Counted from the first letter of the stretch, positions 21,336-30,250 are shown. The stretch: 64,000 nucleotides of DNA from Curtobacterium sp. MCSS17_008 (GCF_003234185.1 NZ_QKSM01000005.1:124001-188000), one strand, 5' to 3'. The notes: a model not told the origin generated them from the sequence alone. Made by a program: numbers and translations.

Positions 21336-23221
21336 TGCGCCGCGTCGTCGCCGCTCTCCGTCGTGCGCACGGCGACGAACGGGGCATGGCCCTGGCCAAC
21401 GTCGTCATCTTCGGCACCGTCATGCTCATGCTGGTCGCGACGATGGTGGCCGTGTCGGCGTCGGGCGCGGTCAAGTCCGCGACTGACCGGAACTTCCAGA
21501 ACGCGATGGCTGCTGCGTACGCCGGCCTCGCGGACTACCAGGCGAAGCTGTCGAACGACAACGGGTACGCCCTCTACGGCAACCCGGCCGCGCAGTTCAG
21601 CAAGGCGAGCGGATCGACGTTCACCGGCGACGACAAGAACGTCGCCTTCACGACCAGCGGGAGCCGGTGGGCGGCCGTCGTGGGCTCGACGGACCAGTTC
21701 TTCCGGTACGAGGTCGACAACGCCGACTACTCGTCCAAGGGCGTGCTGCGTGTGCGCGTGACGGGCAAGGCGGGTGGCAGCGTGCGGTCCCTGGTCGCGA
21801 ACCTCAAGGGCGACGGCTTCATCAACTACCTGTACTTCACCAACTACGAGTCGTCGAACCCGGCGATCTCCGGCAGCACCTGCACCACCGCCTACCAGTG
21901 GCAGAGCGGTGTCAGCAACAAGTGCCAGGCCGTGCAGTTCGCCGCCAGCGACGTCCTGAACGGCCCGATCCGGACGAACGACGTCTTCACCGCTGCGTGT
22001 GCCACGACCTTCAACGGAAGCGTCGAGCAGCACGACACGCGGGTGCGGCCCTCGAGCGGCACCTGCGGCGGGCAGTTCAACGGTGGGGACCCTGCCGCCG
22101 TGCCGTACCTCGGTCTGCCGGCGCTCAACTCGAACATGTCCCAGGAGACGCGCACCGACATCCCCGCGACCGTCCCGCGTCCGGGCTGCCTGTACACGGG
22201 GCCGACGCGGGTCGCCTTCCTCGGCGGCGGCAAGATGACGGTCTGGTCGCCCTGGACGAAGGCGACCCAGATCCAGGTGGACGACAGGACGGGCAAGGTC
22301 GAGGCCGGTCCGGACACCGCGAAGGCCGCGGCGCTGTGCGGTTCGATCGACGCCCTGCAGAGCGCGAGCGGAGCGACGATCCCCACGCTGCCGGCGAACC
22401 TCATGTACGTGCAGGACGTGCCGTCGTCCGGGAACAACGTGAACAAGTGGCCGGGTGCCTTCCCCTCCGGGTACACGAACACCTACTGCACGACCTCGGT
22501 CACGGTCGGCTCGAACGGCAAGGCGACCACGAAGCCGAACCAGCCGTTCAGCAACGGGCTGGGCTATCCCGCCGCGGACGAGTGGGTCAACGGGCGCAGC
22601 GCAGGTCGGGACGCGACGACGCTGACCGGTTCGGCGTCCGACACGTACTCGTGCACGGCGGGCGACGTCTTCATCAGCGGAGCGTTCGCGGGCGCGATGA
22701 CCATCGCCTCGTCGGGCACGATCTGGGTGACCGGCAGCGTCACCTACGCGGATGCGACCGCCGACATCCTCGGACTGGTCGGCCAGAACGCCGTCGAGGT
22801 GTACAACCCCACCAAGTGCACCTCGTACCCCTCCACACGGTCCGGCACCGACCACTCCCGGTGCAACACCTCCGGGATCGCGCTGCTCGACCGCTCGGCC
22901 GGGGAGAGCATCACGATCAGTGCGGCGATCGCGAGCAACGCCGGGACCTTCTGGAACCAGAACTACGACATCGGACCGAAGCTCGGCGTGCTCAAGGTCG
23001 TCGGTTCCATCGCGCAGAACTGGCGCGGCCCGGTCGCGACCACCGGCAGCACCGGTTTCTCGAAGAACTACGTCTACGACAAGCGCCTCCTCACCACCGC
23101 GCCGCCGAAGTTCCTGCAGCCCGTCTCGACGTCGTACGGCGTCACGACGCAGGTCGAGGTGCAGTCCGCCTACCAGGTGGACGGTGCATGCGCGAAGACG
23201 AGCACGGGAGCCTGCCGGTGA
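21335..23221 (+). CDS. Giant minor prepilin-like protein, PilX/GspK-like tip candidate
   Basis: A 628-residue protein. A 17-residue basic leader ending DERG precedes MALANVVIFGTVMLMLVATMVAVSASGAV, a prepilin-type hydrophobic helix. The +5 position is Asn instead of Glu, as in tip pseudopilins of the PilX/GspK type, which cannot pair with a subunit above them. The remaining 570 residues are a polar, Ser/Thr/Gly-rich, beta-type passenger with about a dozen cysteines, ending DGACAKTSTGACR. No known domain is recognised with confidence. It is translationally coupled to the PilW-like gene and to the peptidase gene. A role as a pilus-tip adhesin is the simplest inference. Confidence 0.75.
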   Translation: MRRVVAALRRAHGDERGMALANVVIFGTVMLMLVATMVAVSASGAVKSATDRNFQNAMAAAYAGLADYQAKLSNDNGYALYGNPAAQFSKASGSTFTGDDKNVAFTTSGSRWAAVVGSTDQFFRYEVDNADYSSKGVLRVRVTGKAGGSVRSLVANLKGDGFINYLYFTNYESSNPAISGSTCTTAYQWQSGVSNKCQAVQFAASDVLNGPIRTNDVFTAACATTFNGSVEQHDTRVRPSSGTCGGQFNGGDPAAVPYLGLPALNSNMSQETRTDIPATVPRPGCLYTGPTRVAFLGGGKMTVWSPWTKATQIQVDDRTGKVEAGPDTAKAAALCGSIDALQSASGATIPTLPANLMYVQDVPSSGNNVNKWPGAFPSGYTNTYCTTSVTVGSNGKATTKPNQPFSNGLGYPAADEWVNGRSAGRDATTLTGSASDTYSCTAGDVFISGAFAGAMTIASSGTIWVTGSVTYADATADILGLVGQNAVEVYNPTKCTSYPSTRSGTDHSRCNTSGIALLDRSAGESITISAAIASNAGTFWNQNYDIGPKLGVLKVVGSIAQNWRGPVATTGSTGFSKNYVYDKRLLTTAPPKFLQPVSTSYGVTTQVEVQSAYQVDGACAKTSTGACR

Positions 23222-24048
23222 GCGCGGCCTGGATCACCGCCGCCCTGGCCGGGGTGCTCGGCCTGGCGATCGGTTCCTTCCTCAACGTCGTCGTGCACCG
23301 GGTCCCCGCGGGGCTCTCCGTCATCGCGCCGGCGAGCGCCTGCCCACGGTGCGACCACCCGATCCGCCGGCGGGACAACGTGCCCGTCCTGTCGTGGGTC
23401 CTGCTCCGTGCGCGGTGCCGCGACTGCGCCGCACCGATCTCGGTCCGCTACCCGGTGGTCGAGGCCGCGACCGCCGTGCTCTTCGTCCTGGTCGCACTGG
23501 TGGCGCCGCAGCCGCTCGCCGCCGCGACCGCGACAGGAGCGCTCGGGCGGACCGTGATGCTCGGCGCACTGCTCTACCTGATGGCGGTGAGCGTCGCGCT
23601 CTCGCTGATCGACCTCGACACGCACCGCCTGCCGAACGCGATCGTCCTCCCGGCGGCCGTCGTGCTGCTGGTGCTCCTCACCGGGGTCTCTGCGACATCG
23701 GGGGACTGGGGTGCCCTGCTCCGTGGTGTCATCGGCTCGGTCGCGCTCGGCGGGGCCTACCTGGTCCTGGCGCTCGCCGTCCCGGGCGGCATGGGGCTCG
23801 GCGACGTCAAGCTCGCCGTGGTGCTCGGACTCGTGCTGGCGTACCTCGGATGGGGACCCCTCGCAGTGGGAGCTTTCGGTGCCTTCGTCGTCGGCGGTAC
23901 GGTCGCGATCGCACTGGTCGTCGCCGGCCGCGCCCGCATGGGGAGCGGTGTCCCCTTCGGGCCGTCGATGCTCGTCGGCGCCTGGATCGGCATCGTGTCC
24001 GGCGCTCCCCTCTGGGCGGCCTACCTGGGCCTCCTCGGCCTCTCCTGA
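23218..24048 (+). CDS. pilD: Prepilin peptidase / N-methyltransferase (A24 aspartyl peptidase)
   Basis: A 276-residue polytopic membrane enzyme that removes the prepilin leaders and methylates the new N-terminus. The N-terminal methyltransferase-type loop has the four zinc cysteines (CPRCDHPIRRRDNVP...CRDCAAPISVRYP). The two catalytic aspartates are in LIDLDTHRLPN and in the GMGLGDVKL motif (GxGD). About seven to eight hydrophobic helices follow the family topology. The start is a GTG (23218-23220) overlapping the stop of the preceding minor pilin gene by 4 bases. Having pilD inside the cluster makes the locus self-contained. Confidence 0.92.
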   Translation: MSAAWITAALAGVLGLAIGSFLNVVVHRVPAGLSVIAPASACPRCDHPIRRRDNVPVLSWVLLRARCRDCAAPISVRYPVVEAATAVLFVLVALVAPQPLAAATATGALGRTVMLGALLYLMAVSVALSLIDLDTHRLPNAIVLPAAVVLLVLLTGVSATSGDWGALLRGVIGSVALGGAYLVLALAVPGGMGLGDVKLAVVLGLVLAYLGWGPLAVGAFGAFVVGGTVAIALVVAGRARMGSGVPFGPSMLVGAWIGIVSGAPLWAAYLGLLGLS

Positions 24049-24072
24049 TCGCCCCACAACGAAAGCAGCACC

Positions 24073-25125
24073 ATGGGAAAGAGCATCGTCGGCGTCGACA
24101 TCGCCGCGTCGTCGATCCGCGCGGTCGAGGTCGCTGACGCCCACCGCGGTCGGCCGATCGTCATGCGCGTGGCCGAGGTCCCGACGCCCGAGGGCGCGGT
24201 GAGCCGCGGCGAGGTCCTCGAACCGAACACCGTGGGTGCCGCACTGCGCCAGCTCTGGTCCGTCGGGCGGTTCCGATCCCGCGACGTCGTCCTCGGCATG
24301 GGGAACCAGCGGGTCCTGTCCCGTGACCTGACGGTCCCGCACGCCCCGCTCGCGCAGATCAGGGAGAGCCTGCCCTTCCAGGTGCAGGACATGCTCCCCG
24401 TCCCCGTGGTCGACGCGATCCTCGACTTCTACCCCGTCAGCGAGGGTGTCGACGAGACCGGGCCGGTGATCCGCGGCCTGCTCGTCGCCGCGATCAAGGA
24501 CGCCGTCCTCGCCAACGTGCGCTCCGTACGGCTCGCCGCGCTCAACCCGGTGGGGGTGGACCTCATCCCGTTCGCGCTCACCCGGGTGCTCGCCCCCGCG
24601 GACGCGCAGCAGGGGACCATCGCCATCATCCAGGTCGGCGCAGACACCACGAGCGTGGTCATCGCGACCGACGGCGTGCCGCAGTTCGTGCGCATCATCC
24701 CGTCCGGCGGGGACGACATCACCCGCTCGCTCGCCGGACGCCTGGACATCCCCTTCGCGCAGGCGGAGGCCGTCAAGCGCCACTTCGGCATCGGCCCCGG
24801 GGCCAGGACACCGGACGACGCACGCGCCGTCGCGGCGGTGTTCGACACCGTGAACGAACTCGTCACGAGTCTCCGGAACACCATCAACTACTACGTGAAC
24901 ACCCGTCCGGAGGAGACCGTCTCGGGCATCTCGCTCGTCGGCGGTGGCGCGCGCCTCATCGGCTTCCGCGAGGCCCTCGCCGACACGACGCACCTGCCGG
25001 TCACGACGCCGTCCGCGTTCCGTGACGCGGGCTTCGGCCGCGCCGTGCGCGAGGAGGACATCCTCGCCCACGGCGACTCGGTCGCCGTCGCCTACGGACT
25101 CGCGGTGGGGAGCAAGGCAGCATGA
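24073..25125 (+). CDS. pilM: Type IV pilus assembly protein PilM (actin-like ATPase fold)
   Basis: A 350-residue cytoplasmic protein of the FtsA/actin fold. The phosphate-1 loop VGVDIAASSIRAVEV is at residues 6-20, the phosphate-2 region IAIIQVGADTTSVVIATDG is mid-protein, and the adenosine motif ISLVGGGARLIGF is near 290. The central SLRNTINYYVNTRPEE is a PilM hallmark. PilM binds the N-terminal tail of PilN and links the alignment complex to the motors. ATG start with GAAAGCAGC as a weak site; 24 bases after pilD. It overlaps pilN by 4 bases (ATGA). Confidence 0.92.
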   Translation: MGKSIVGVDIAASSIRAVEVADAHRGRPIVMRVAEVPTPEGAVSRGEVLEPNTVGAALRQLWSVGRFRSRDVVLGMGNQRVLSRDLTVPHAPLAQIRESLPFQVQDMLPVPVVDAILDFYPVSEGVDETGPVIRGLLVAAIKDAVLANVRSVRLAALNPVGVDLIPFALTRVLAPADAQQGTIAIIQVGADTTSVVIATDGVPQFVRIIPSGGDDITRSLAGRLDIPFAQAEAVKRHFGIGPGARTPDDARAVAAVFDTVNELVTSLRNTINYYVNTRPEETVSGISLVGGGARLIGFREALADTTHLPVTTPSAFRDAGFGRAVREEDILAHGDSVAVAYGLAVGSKAA

Positions 25126-25838
25126 CCAGCACCCAGGAACGATCGAGCACGGCACCGGCCCGCCGGAACCGCAGCGACCGCCGTTCCGGCACGGAGTCGA
25201 TCGCGGGTCGCGCACCCCGTGTCGACCTGTTGCCGGCGGAGGTCTACGTCGAGCGTCGCCAGCGGGCGGCCACCCGTCGTGCATGGCTCGGCGTCGTCGT
25301 GGCCGGAGCGGCCGTGGTGCTCGCGACGGTCGGCGCCGTGGCGCACCAGATGGCCACGGCTGCGTCGCTGACCGCGGCGCAGGCGGAGACCACCACCCTC
25401 CTCTCGCAGCAACAGCGGTACGCGGACCTCCGGGCGACGGAGCGCGACACCGAACTCCTCGAGTCGGCCCGGGAAGTGGGCGGATCCACGGAGGTGGACT
25501 GGGACGCCACGCTCGGTGGCATCAGGAACGTCCTGCCGGCCGATCTCTCGATCAGTGGCATGACCATCGCATCGGCGAACGTGACCGAACCCTTCGGACA
25601 GGCCGCAGACGCGGGCGGCGCACCTCGGGCGGCGACGCTCACCCTCACGGCGAAGTCGACGACCATCCCGTCCGTCCCTGACTGGACGACCCGCTTGTCC
25701 GGGCTGACGGGCTACCTGGACTCGTCCATCTCCTCGATCTCCTACGACGAGGACCGGGCCGAGTACACGTCCGTGATCGCCCTCGAGCTCGACGCACGCG
25801 CCTACGACGGCAAGTACGGCAAGGACACCGAACGATGA
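25122..25838 (+). CDS. pilN: Type IV pilus alignment protein PilN
   Basis: A 238-residue bitopic membrane protein. The cytoplasmic tail contains APRVDLLPAEVYVERRQRAATRR, whose VDLLP(A/P)E motif is the PilM-binding signature of PilN. One membrane helix follows (about 48-68), then a coiled-coil stretch and a ferredoxin-like extracytoplasmic domain (WDATLGGIRNVLPADLSISGMTIAS). It lies between pilM and pilO with 4-base overlaps on both sides, the canonical order. In this monoderm setting PilP and the secretin PilQ are absent, as expected. Confidence 0.88.
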   Translation: MTSTQERSSTAPARRNRSDRRSGTESIAGRAPRVDLLPAEVYVERRQRAATRRAWLGVVVAGAAVVLATVGAVAHQMATAASLTAAQAETTTLLSQQQRYADLRATERDTELLESAREVGGSTEVDWDATLGGIRNVLPADLSISGMTIASANVTEPFGQAADAGGAPRAATLTLTAKSTTIPSVPDWTTRLSGLTGYLDSSISSISYDEDRAEYTSVIALELDARAYDGKYGKDTER

Positions 25839-26536
25839 CGAAGCACCGTCTCTCCCTCGTGATCGCACTCGTCGTCTGCGCCGCCGTCCTGGCAGGCGGC
25901 TGGTTCCTCGGCGTGCAGCCGCAGCTCGCCGCGGCCGCGGCGAACCAGACGCAGCAGGCGACCATCGACGCGACGAACGACAAGAACCGAGCCGAGCTGA
26001 CGCGGCTCGCGAAGGCGTTCTCCGGACTCGGCGAGACGAAGGCAGAGCTGGACCGCCTCCGCGCCTCGGTGCCGTCGACGGTCGACACCGAGTCCTTCGT
26101 CCGCGAGATCGACGCGGATGCGACCGCAGCGTCGGTGCAGGTGACGAACGTCACCATCGGCGACGCCGTTCCCTACGCCCCGGCCGCCGATTCCGCGGCC
26201 GAACCGGACGCGAGCTCGAACGGGACGTCCGCCGCGTCCGCGGCACCGCCCACCGCGGACTCGGAGGTGCCCTCAGCGCAAGCGGCGACCGACCCGGCGA
26301 TCACCGGTTCGAACTTCTCGCTCGTCCCCGTCACCGTCGCGGTCAAGGGGTCCTACGACCAGGCGCTCGCGTTCACGAAGGCGATGCAGTCGGGCGCCCG
26401 GCTCTTCCTCGTCACGGGCATCGCCGCCGCCAGCGAGGACGACGGCGCGACCCCCATGCAGTCGCAGTCATGGTCGCTCTCGGGGTCGATCTACGTGCTC
26501 GCCGACCCGTCCGCGGCCCCCGCCCCAACCGGCTGA
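25835..26536 (+). CDS. pilO: Type IV pilus alignment protein PilO
   Basis: A 233-residue bitopic membrane protein. One helix near the N-terminus (about 7-27, LVIALVVCAAVLAGGWFLGV) is followed by a coiled coil (NQTQQATIDATNDKNRAELTRLAKAF). The C-terminal ferredoxin-like domain is interrupted by an Ser/Ala/Pro-rich insert (about 120-150). The end (VPVTVAVKGSYDQALAFTKAMQSGARLFLVTGI) matches the PilO fold. It forms heterodimers with PilN. Last gene of the pilM-pilN-pilO unit; a hairpin follows 22 bases after the stop. Confidence 0.85.
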   Translation: MTKHRLSLVIALVVCAAVLAGGWFLGVQPQLAAAAANQTQQATIDATNDKNRAELTRLAKAFSGLGETKAELDRLRASVPSTVDTESFVREIDADATAASVQVTNVTIGDAVPYAPAADSAAEPDASSNGTSAASAAPPTADSEVPSAQAATDPAITGSNFSLVPVTVAVKGSYDQALAFTKAMQSGARLFLVTGIAAASEDDGATPMQSQSWSLSGSIYVLADPSAAPAPTG

Positions 26537-26557
26537 ACCCAGCGCGCACGAGACCCC

Positions 26558-26599
26558 CGCGAAGTGGGTGCGCCACGCCACGCCGCGCCCACTTCCGCG
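26558..26599 (+). terminator. Terminator at the end of the pilus locus
   Basis: CGCGAAGTGGGTGCG is nearly complementary to CGCGCCCACTTCCGCG, with an 11-base loop. It lies 22 bases after the pilO stop and closes the pilus genes. Confidence 0.65.
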
Positions 26600-26708
26600 A
26601 CACACGTCGGTCTGCGTACGATGCTCCCGACGCCGCACTCGCGGCTGCTCACCCCCTCTCGGACGGTCGCCTCAGGACGGCCGTTCCTCGTCGTGCCCGG
26701 AGTCGCGC

Positions 26709-27302
26709 GTGTTGGTCGGAATCGTGGAGTTCCTCGGCTGGTTCGGAGCCGTAACCGTTCTTGCAGGTTACCTGCTGTTCTCACTGGGCAAGATCCCGAA
26801 CGGACCGCTCTACCAGCTCCTCAACCTCGTCGGGGGGCTCTCCGTCGCGATCAACGTCGCCGCGCACCACGCGATCCCGTCCACCATCGTGAACGGCGTC
26901 TGGGCGATCGTGGCGGTCGTCGTGCTCGTCAGGATGGCGCGCACCCGGAGGGCCACGAGGGGCCGCGTCGTCGAGGTCCCCGCTTCGGTGGCGCTGCACG
27001 CCGAGCCGCCGGCGACGACCGCGGTCCTGCCGATCGTCGGCCCCGCCCTGCGCGACCACGAGGCGGAGGCGACCGACCCCGACCAGGCCGAGCCGCGCCT
27101 CCCGGCCGACGCTGCCGCGGCCAGCAGTGCCGTCCCCGCCGCGCCCAGCAGCGCCGCCCCCGCCGCCCCGCTCACGGAGTCCATCCCCGTCATCACGGCG
27201 ACCATCGCGCTCGCACTGGTCGCCGCCGCCCAGGAGCAGGCCGACCAGGCGTCCTCCGAGCAGGACCGGGTGCAGCGGGACCAGGTCCCGACCGTGCAGT
27301 AG
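26709..27302 (+). CDS. CBU_0592-like small membrane protein with long acidic tail
   Basis: A 197-residue protein. The first 80 residues hold three hydrophobic helices (IVEFLGWFGAVTVLAGYLLFSLGKI, then YQLLNLVGGLSVAINVAA, then IVNGVWAIVAVVVLVRMA) in the order of the CBU_0592-like domain. The remaining 110 residues are Ala/Pro/acidic and probably disordered, with a second weakly hydrophobic patch (VITATIALALVAAAQEQ). Function unknown. The GTG at 26709 has GGAG 6 bases upstream; the next TTG was not preferred. It is a separate unit after the pilus terminator. Confidence 0.65.
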   Translation: MLVGIVEFLGWFGAVTVLAGYLLFSLGKIPNGPLYQLLNLVGGLSVAINVAAHHAIPSTIVNGVWAIVAVVVLVRMARTRRATRGRVVEVPASVALHAEPPATTAVLPIVGPALRDHEAEATDPDQAEPRLPADAAAASSAVPAAPSSAAPAAPLTESIPVITATIALALVAAAQEQADQASSEQDRVQRDQVPTVQ

Positions 27303-27332
27303 CCGGACCGCGCCGTCCCGCCCTGCCGGCGG

Positions 27333-27338
27333 TACGAT
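27333..27338 (+). promoter_or_regulatory. Probable -10 box of a leaderless transcript
   Basis: TACGAT ends 6 bases before the ATG at 27345, with no ribosome binding site between. A similar GGCGGTACGATCGC string recurs at 27827-27840 before the next gene. Confidence 0.45.
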
Positions 27339-27344
27339 CGCTCC

Positions 27345-27803
27345 ATGTCCCGGTGGCTGATCGCGACGATGACGTCCGTGCTCTTCATCGCGCTCGTCAT
27401 CGCGGTGACGGGTTTCGAAGCCCTGCTCGCCGACGTCGAGGCCATCGCGCAGCCCGACGCGAGCCCCTACCTCGGCCCCGCGATGGTCGTCGGCGCCGGG
27501 GTGGTCGTGTTCCTCGCGACCGCGTCCGGTGTCCGTGAGGGCAACCCCGGTGTCACCGCCCTCGTCGCCGCGGCGGGCACCTACCTGGTGATGCTCGGGG
27601 TCGGTTCCGTCGGGTACGCCCTGACGCGTGGCGACGGCACGGAGCTGCTCGTCTTCCCCGCCGGCGCGGCGCTGAGCCCCTTCGTCGTCGGGTCCGTCGT
27701 CGTCGCGCTGCTCTGCGTCGTCGGCGGCATCTCGGCCGCGCGTCACCAGGCTCGTGCGCAGCCCACGCCGACCGCCGCGGCCCCGGAGCGCGAGCACCCC
27801 TGA
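27345..27803 (+). CDS. Small four-helix membrane protein of unknown function
   Basis: A 152-residue protein made almost entirely of hydrophobic helices: about 5-28, 45-65, 70-92 and 105-128. A short Pro/Ala-rich cytoplasmic tail follows. No polar or catalytic motif is conserved enough to suggest a role. It appears to be monocistronic, with a leaderless-type start directly after TACGAT. Similar small membrane proteins are common in Microbacteriaceae; I do not recognise the family with certainty. Confidence 0.7.
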   Translation: MSRWLIATMTSVLFIALVIAVTGFEALLADVEAIAQPDASPYLGPAMVVGAGVVVFLATASGVREGNPGVTALVAAAGTYLVMLGVGSVGYALTRGDGTELLVFPAGAALSPFVVGSVVVALLCVVGGISAARHQARAQPTPTAAAPEREHP

Positions 27804-27869
27804 ACCCGGCCCCGCACCGCCTGACGGCGGTACGATCGCGGAGCAGGCACGAGGCACGACGGGGGACGC

Positions 27870-29003
27870 ATGAACGACCAGCAGCCGGACGGGTGGGCAG
27901 CGGCCCCGCACGTCGACACGCTCCGCGGCACGCAGGAGGCACCGGCGCCGGTGGGCGGACCCGCGCCCGGTTGGCAGCGTCGACGGATGCGCCGCGGTGC
28001 GGTCCTCGGCATCATCGCCGGTGGCACGGCCGTGGTCCTGCTCGCGGTGACCGGGGTCGTCGGCTACGCCGTCCAGTCCGCCTCGCACTCGGCCGACCGG
28101 CCCGTGCGCGCGTTCCTCGACGACCTGACCTCTGGTCGTGTCGACGACGCACTCGACGCGGCGGGGATCGACCACGACGACGACGACGTCCTCCTCACCG
28201 ACGCCGCGTACGCGGAGGCGTCCGGCCGCGTGACGGGCTACCGCATCGTGGCCACGCGGACCGACGGCGACACCGCCACGGTGCGCGCCTCCCTGCGGCA
28301 GGGCGGCCGTGACGTCGCGACGACGTTCACCCTGGACCGCACCGACTCCGACTGGGGCGTCTTCCCGGTCTGGGAGCTCGAGGCGCCGACGCTCGGTCAG
28401 GTCGAGCTGTCGGTGCGCGGTCCCGCGGGGACGCCCGTCGAGGTCGCCGGCCAGCGGGTGACGACCGGGCGCGACGGCACCGCGCGCCTCGACGCCCTCC
28501 CCGGCACGTACGACGTCTCCGTCGACGGGGGCAAGTGGTACTCGGCCGAGGGCGGATCGGCTCGCGTGGCAGGCTTCGGCGGGACCGGCTCCGTCCCGGT
28601 CGCCATGACGACGACGCTGACGTCCGCGGGGGAGCGGGCGGCGCAGCAGGCGGTCGACCGCTGGGTCGACGCCTGCATCGCGTCGACGGACGCGGCGCCC
28701 TCGGGCTGCAGCTTCTACGCGTACGGCGAGGACCCGGCCTACACCTACTCGAACCAGGAGTGGACGCTCGAGCAGCGACCGCAGGTCGCGGTCGGCGGGT
28801 GGCTGTCGCGCGGTTGGACCGTGTCGACGACGACCTTCGGTCGCGCCACCTTCACCGCGGACATCTCCGGCCCCGACGGCGTGGGCACCGCGACGGCCGG
28901 GCCGATGAACGTCAACGTCGCCGGGTACGTGTCGGGCTTCACCGACGCCGGCGCCACGTTCGAGTCCGCCATCGGGAACGGTGCGTCGGACACGGGTTCC
29001 TGA
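27870..29003 (+). CDS. Single-pass membrane-anchored extracytoplasmic protein, unknown function
   Basis: A 377-residue protein. A 45-residue cytoplasmic N-terminus (GWQRRRMRRGAVLG) leads into one transmembrane helix (about 47-72) and a long extracytoplasmic part. The latter starts with a DUF4878-like alpha/beta segment (RPVRAFLDDLTSGRVDDALDAAGID). It continues with a beta domain (LGQVELSVRGPAGTPVEVAGQRVTTGRDGTARLDALPGTYDVSVDGG) and a second NTF2-like segment containing a cysteine pair (CIASTDAAPSGC). This layout is common in actinobacterial cell-envelope proteins. The ATG at 27870 has GGGGGA 5 bases upstream; TACGAT at 27833 may be its -10 box. Confidence 0.65.
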   Translation: MNDQQPDGWAAAPHVDTLRGTQEAPAPVGGPAPGWQRRRMRRGAVLGIIAGGTAVVLLAVTGVVGYAVQSASHSADRPVRAFLDDLTSGRVDDALDAAGIDHDDDDVLLTDAAYAEASGRVTGYRIVATRTDGDTATVRASLRQGGRDVATTFTLDRTDSDWGVFPVWELEAPTLGQVELSVRGPAGTPVEVAGQRVTTGRDGTARLDALPGTYDVSVDGGKWYSAEGGSARVAGFGGTGSVPVAMTTTLTSAGERAAQQAVDRWVDACIASTDAAPSGCSFYAYGEDPAYTYSNQEWTLEQRPQVAVGGWLSRGWTVSTTTFGRATFTADISGPDGVGTATAGPMNVNVAGYVSGFTDAGATFESAIGNGASDTGS

Positions 29004-29395
29004 CCCGCGTCGCGTCGGTCGCGCGGGGCGACGTCGGCCGGGAGGCGCGACCCACCCCCGTCGGGTCCGTGCCGTCGACAGGTGGTCGGCGCCCACACGA
29101 CACCGCCCCTCGGGGCCGGACCCGGTCCAGCGCGACCGCGTTCGCCCAGGGCGCTCACCGGGGCTCCGAGCGCGACGCGCCCGGATTGATTTCGCTGTGT
29201 GACGCGGGTAGTCTCTACCGGGTGTGCGCCCTCGGGCGCGCCCGAAATCCCGGGTCACCCTCGTCGCCCTGACGGGTCCGTGCCGGGATCATCCATCCCA
29301 CGACCTCCCCTCCGCCGTCAGGCGGTGATCAGCGTGGGATGAGGAAGCCGACGGAAGGCGTCGGCCAGAGCACGAGCGAAGAACCAGGAGAACAG
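29004..29395. other. Intergenic region upstream of the str operon
   Basis: These 392 bases hold no credible gene. From left to right there is a half-site of the GGGAGGCGCG repeat (29036-29050), then the rpsL promoter at 29186-29214, then a leader of about 180 bases ending in an AGGAG ribosome binding site (29386-29390). Confidence 0.5.
29186..29214 (+). promoter_or_regulatory. Promoter of the str operon (rpsL)
   Basis: TTGATT (29186-29191), a 17-base spacer and TAGTCT (29209-29214) form a good sigma-70-type promoter, about 180 bases before the rpsL start. Confidence 0.65.
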
Positions 29396-29764
29396 TTGCC
29401 TACCATCCAGCAGCTCGTTCGCAAGGGTCGCACGCCCAAGGTCGTCAAGACCAAGGCGCCGGCACTGAAGGCGAACCCCCAGCAGCGTGGTGTCTGCACC
29501 CGCGTCTACACCACCACCCCCAAGAAGCCGAACTCGGCCCTGCGCAAGGTCGCTCGTGTGAAGCTCTCGAACGGCACCGAGGTCACGGCCTACATCCCCG
29601 GTGAGGGCCACAACCTGCAGGAGCACTCGATGGTGCTCGTCCGCGGCGGTCGTGTGAAGGACCTCCCCGGTGTGCGCTACAAGATCATCCGCGGTGCCCT
29701 GGACACCCAGGCCGTCAAGAACCGTAAGCAGGCCCGCAGCCGCTACGGCGCGAAGAAGGGTTGA
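29396..29764 (+). CDS. rpsL: 30S ribosomal protein S12
   Basis: A 122-residue decoding-centre protein. The TTG at 29396 gives the standard (M)[12 protein letters not shown]-terminus and has AGGAG 5 bases upstream; the longer in-frame reading covers the leader and was rejected. The streptomycin-relevant segment [16 protein letters not shown] keeps the wild-type lysine, and the second site [14 protein letters not shown] is also unchanged, so a streptomycin-sensitive type is expected. First gene of rpsL-rpsG-fusA-tuf; rpsG starts 5 bases later. Confidence 0.97.
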   Translation: MPTIQQLVRKGRTPKVVKTKAPALKANPQQRGVCTRVYTTTPKKPNSALRKVARVKLSNGTEVTAYIPGEGHNLQEHSMVLVRGGRVKDLPGVRYKIIRGALDTQAVKNRKQARSRYGAKKG

Positions 29765-29769
29765 GATAG

Positions 29770-30240
29770 ATGCCTCGTAAGGGTCCCGCCCCGAAGCGTC
29801 CCGTCGTCGCCGACCCGGTGTACGGCGCGCCGATCGTCTCGCAGCTCGTCAACAAGATCCTCCTGGACGGCAAGAAGGGCCTCGCCGAGCGCATCGTCTA
29901 CGATGCACTCGAGGGTGTCTCCGCCAAGAACCAGCAGGACGCCGTCGCGACGCTGAAGAAGGCGCTCGACAACGTCCGTCCGACCCTCGAGGTCCGCAGC
30001 CGCCGCGTCGGTGGCTCGACCTACCAGGTCCCGGTCGAGGTCAAGCCGCACCGCGCGAACACCCTCGCGCTCCGCTGGCTCACCTCGTACGCCAAGGCCC
30101 GTCGCGAGAAGACGATGACCGAGCGTCTCATGAACGAGATCCTCGACGCGTCGAACGGTCTCGGTGCCGCGGTCAAGCGCCGCGAGGACACGCACAAGAT
30201 GGCCGAGTCGAACAAGGCCTTCGCCCACTACCGCTGGTAG
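29770..30240 (+). CDS. rpsG: 30S ribosomal protein S7
   Basis: A 156-residue protein of the small-subunit head that nucleates assembly of the 16S rRNA 3' domain. It begins [19 protein letters not shown] and contains the conserved [22 protein letters not shown] and [14 protein letters not shown] segments; the C-terminus ends NKAFAHYRW. Length is normal. It follows rpsL by 5 bases. A large hairpin lies between it and fusA, so expression of the downstream factor genes may be modulated there. Confidence 0.97.
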   Translation: MPRKGPAPKRPVVADPVYGAPIVSQLVNKILLDGKKGLAERIVYDALEGVSAKNQQDAVATLKKALDNVRPTLEVRSRRVGGSTYQVPVEVKPHRANTLALRWLTSYAKARREKTMTERLMNEILDASNGLGAAVKRREDTHKMAESNKAFAHYRW

Positions 30241-30250
30241 TCCCGGCTGC

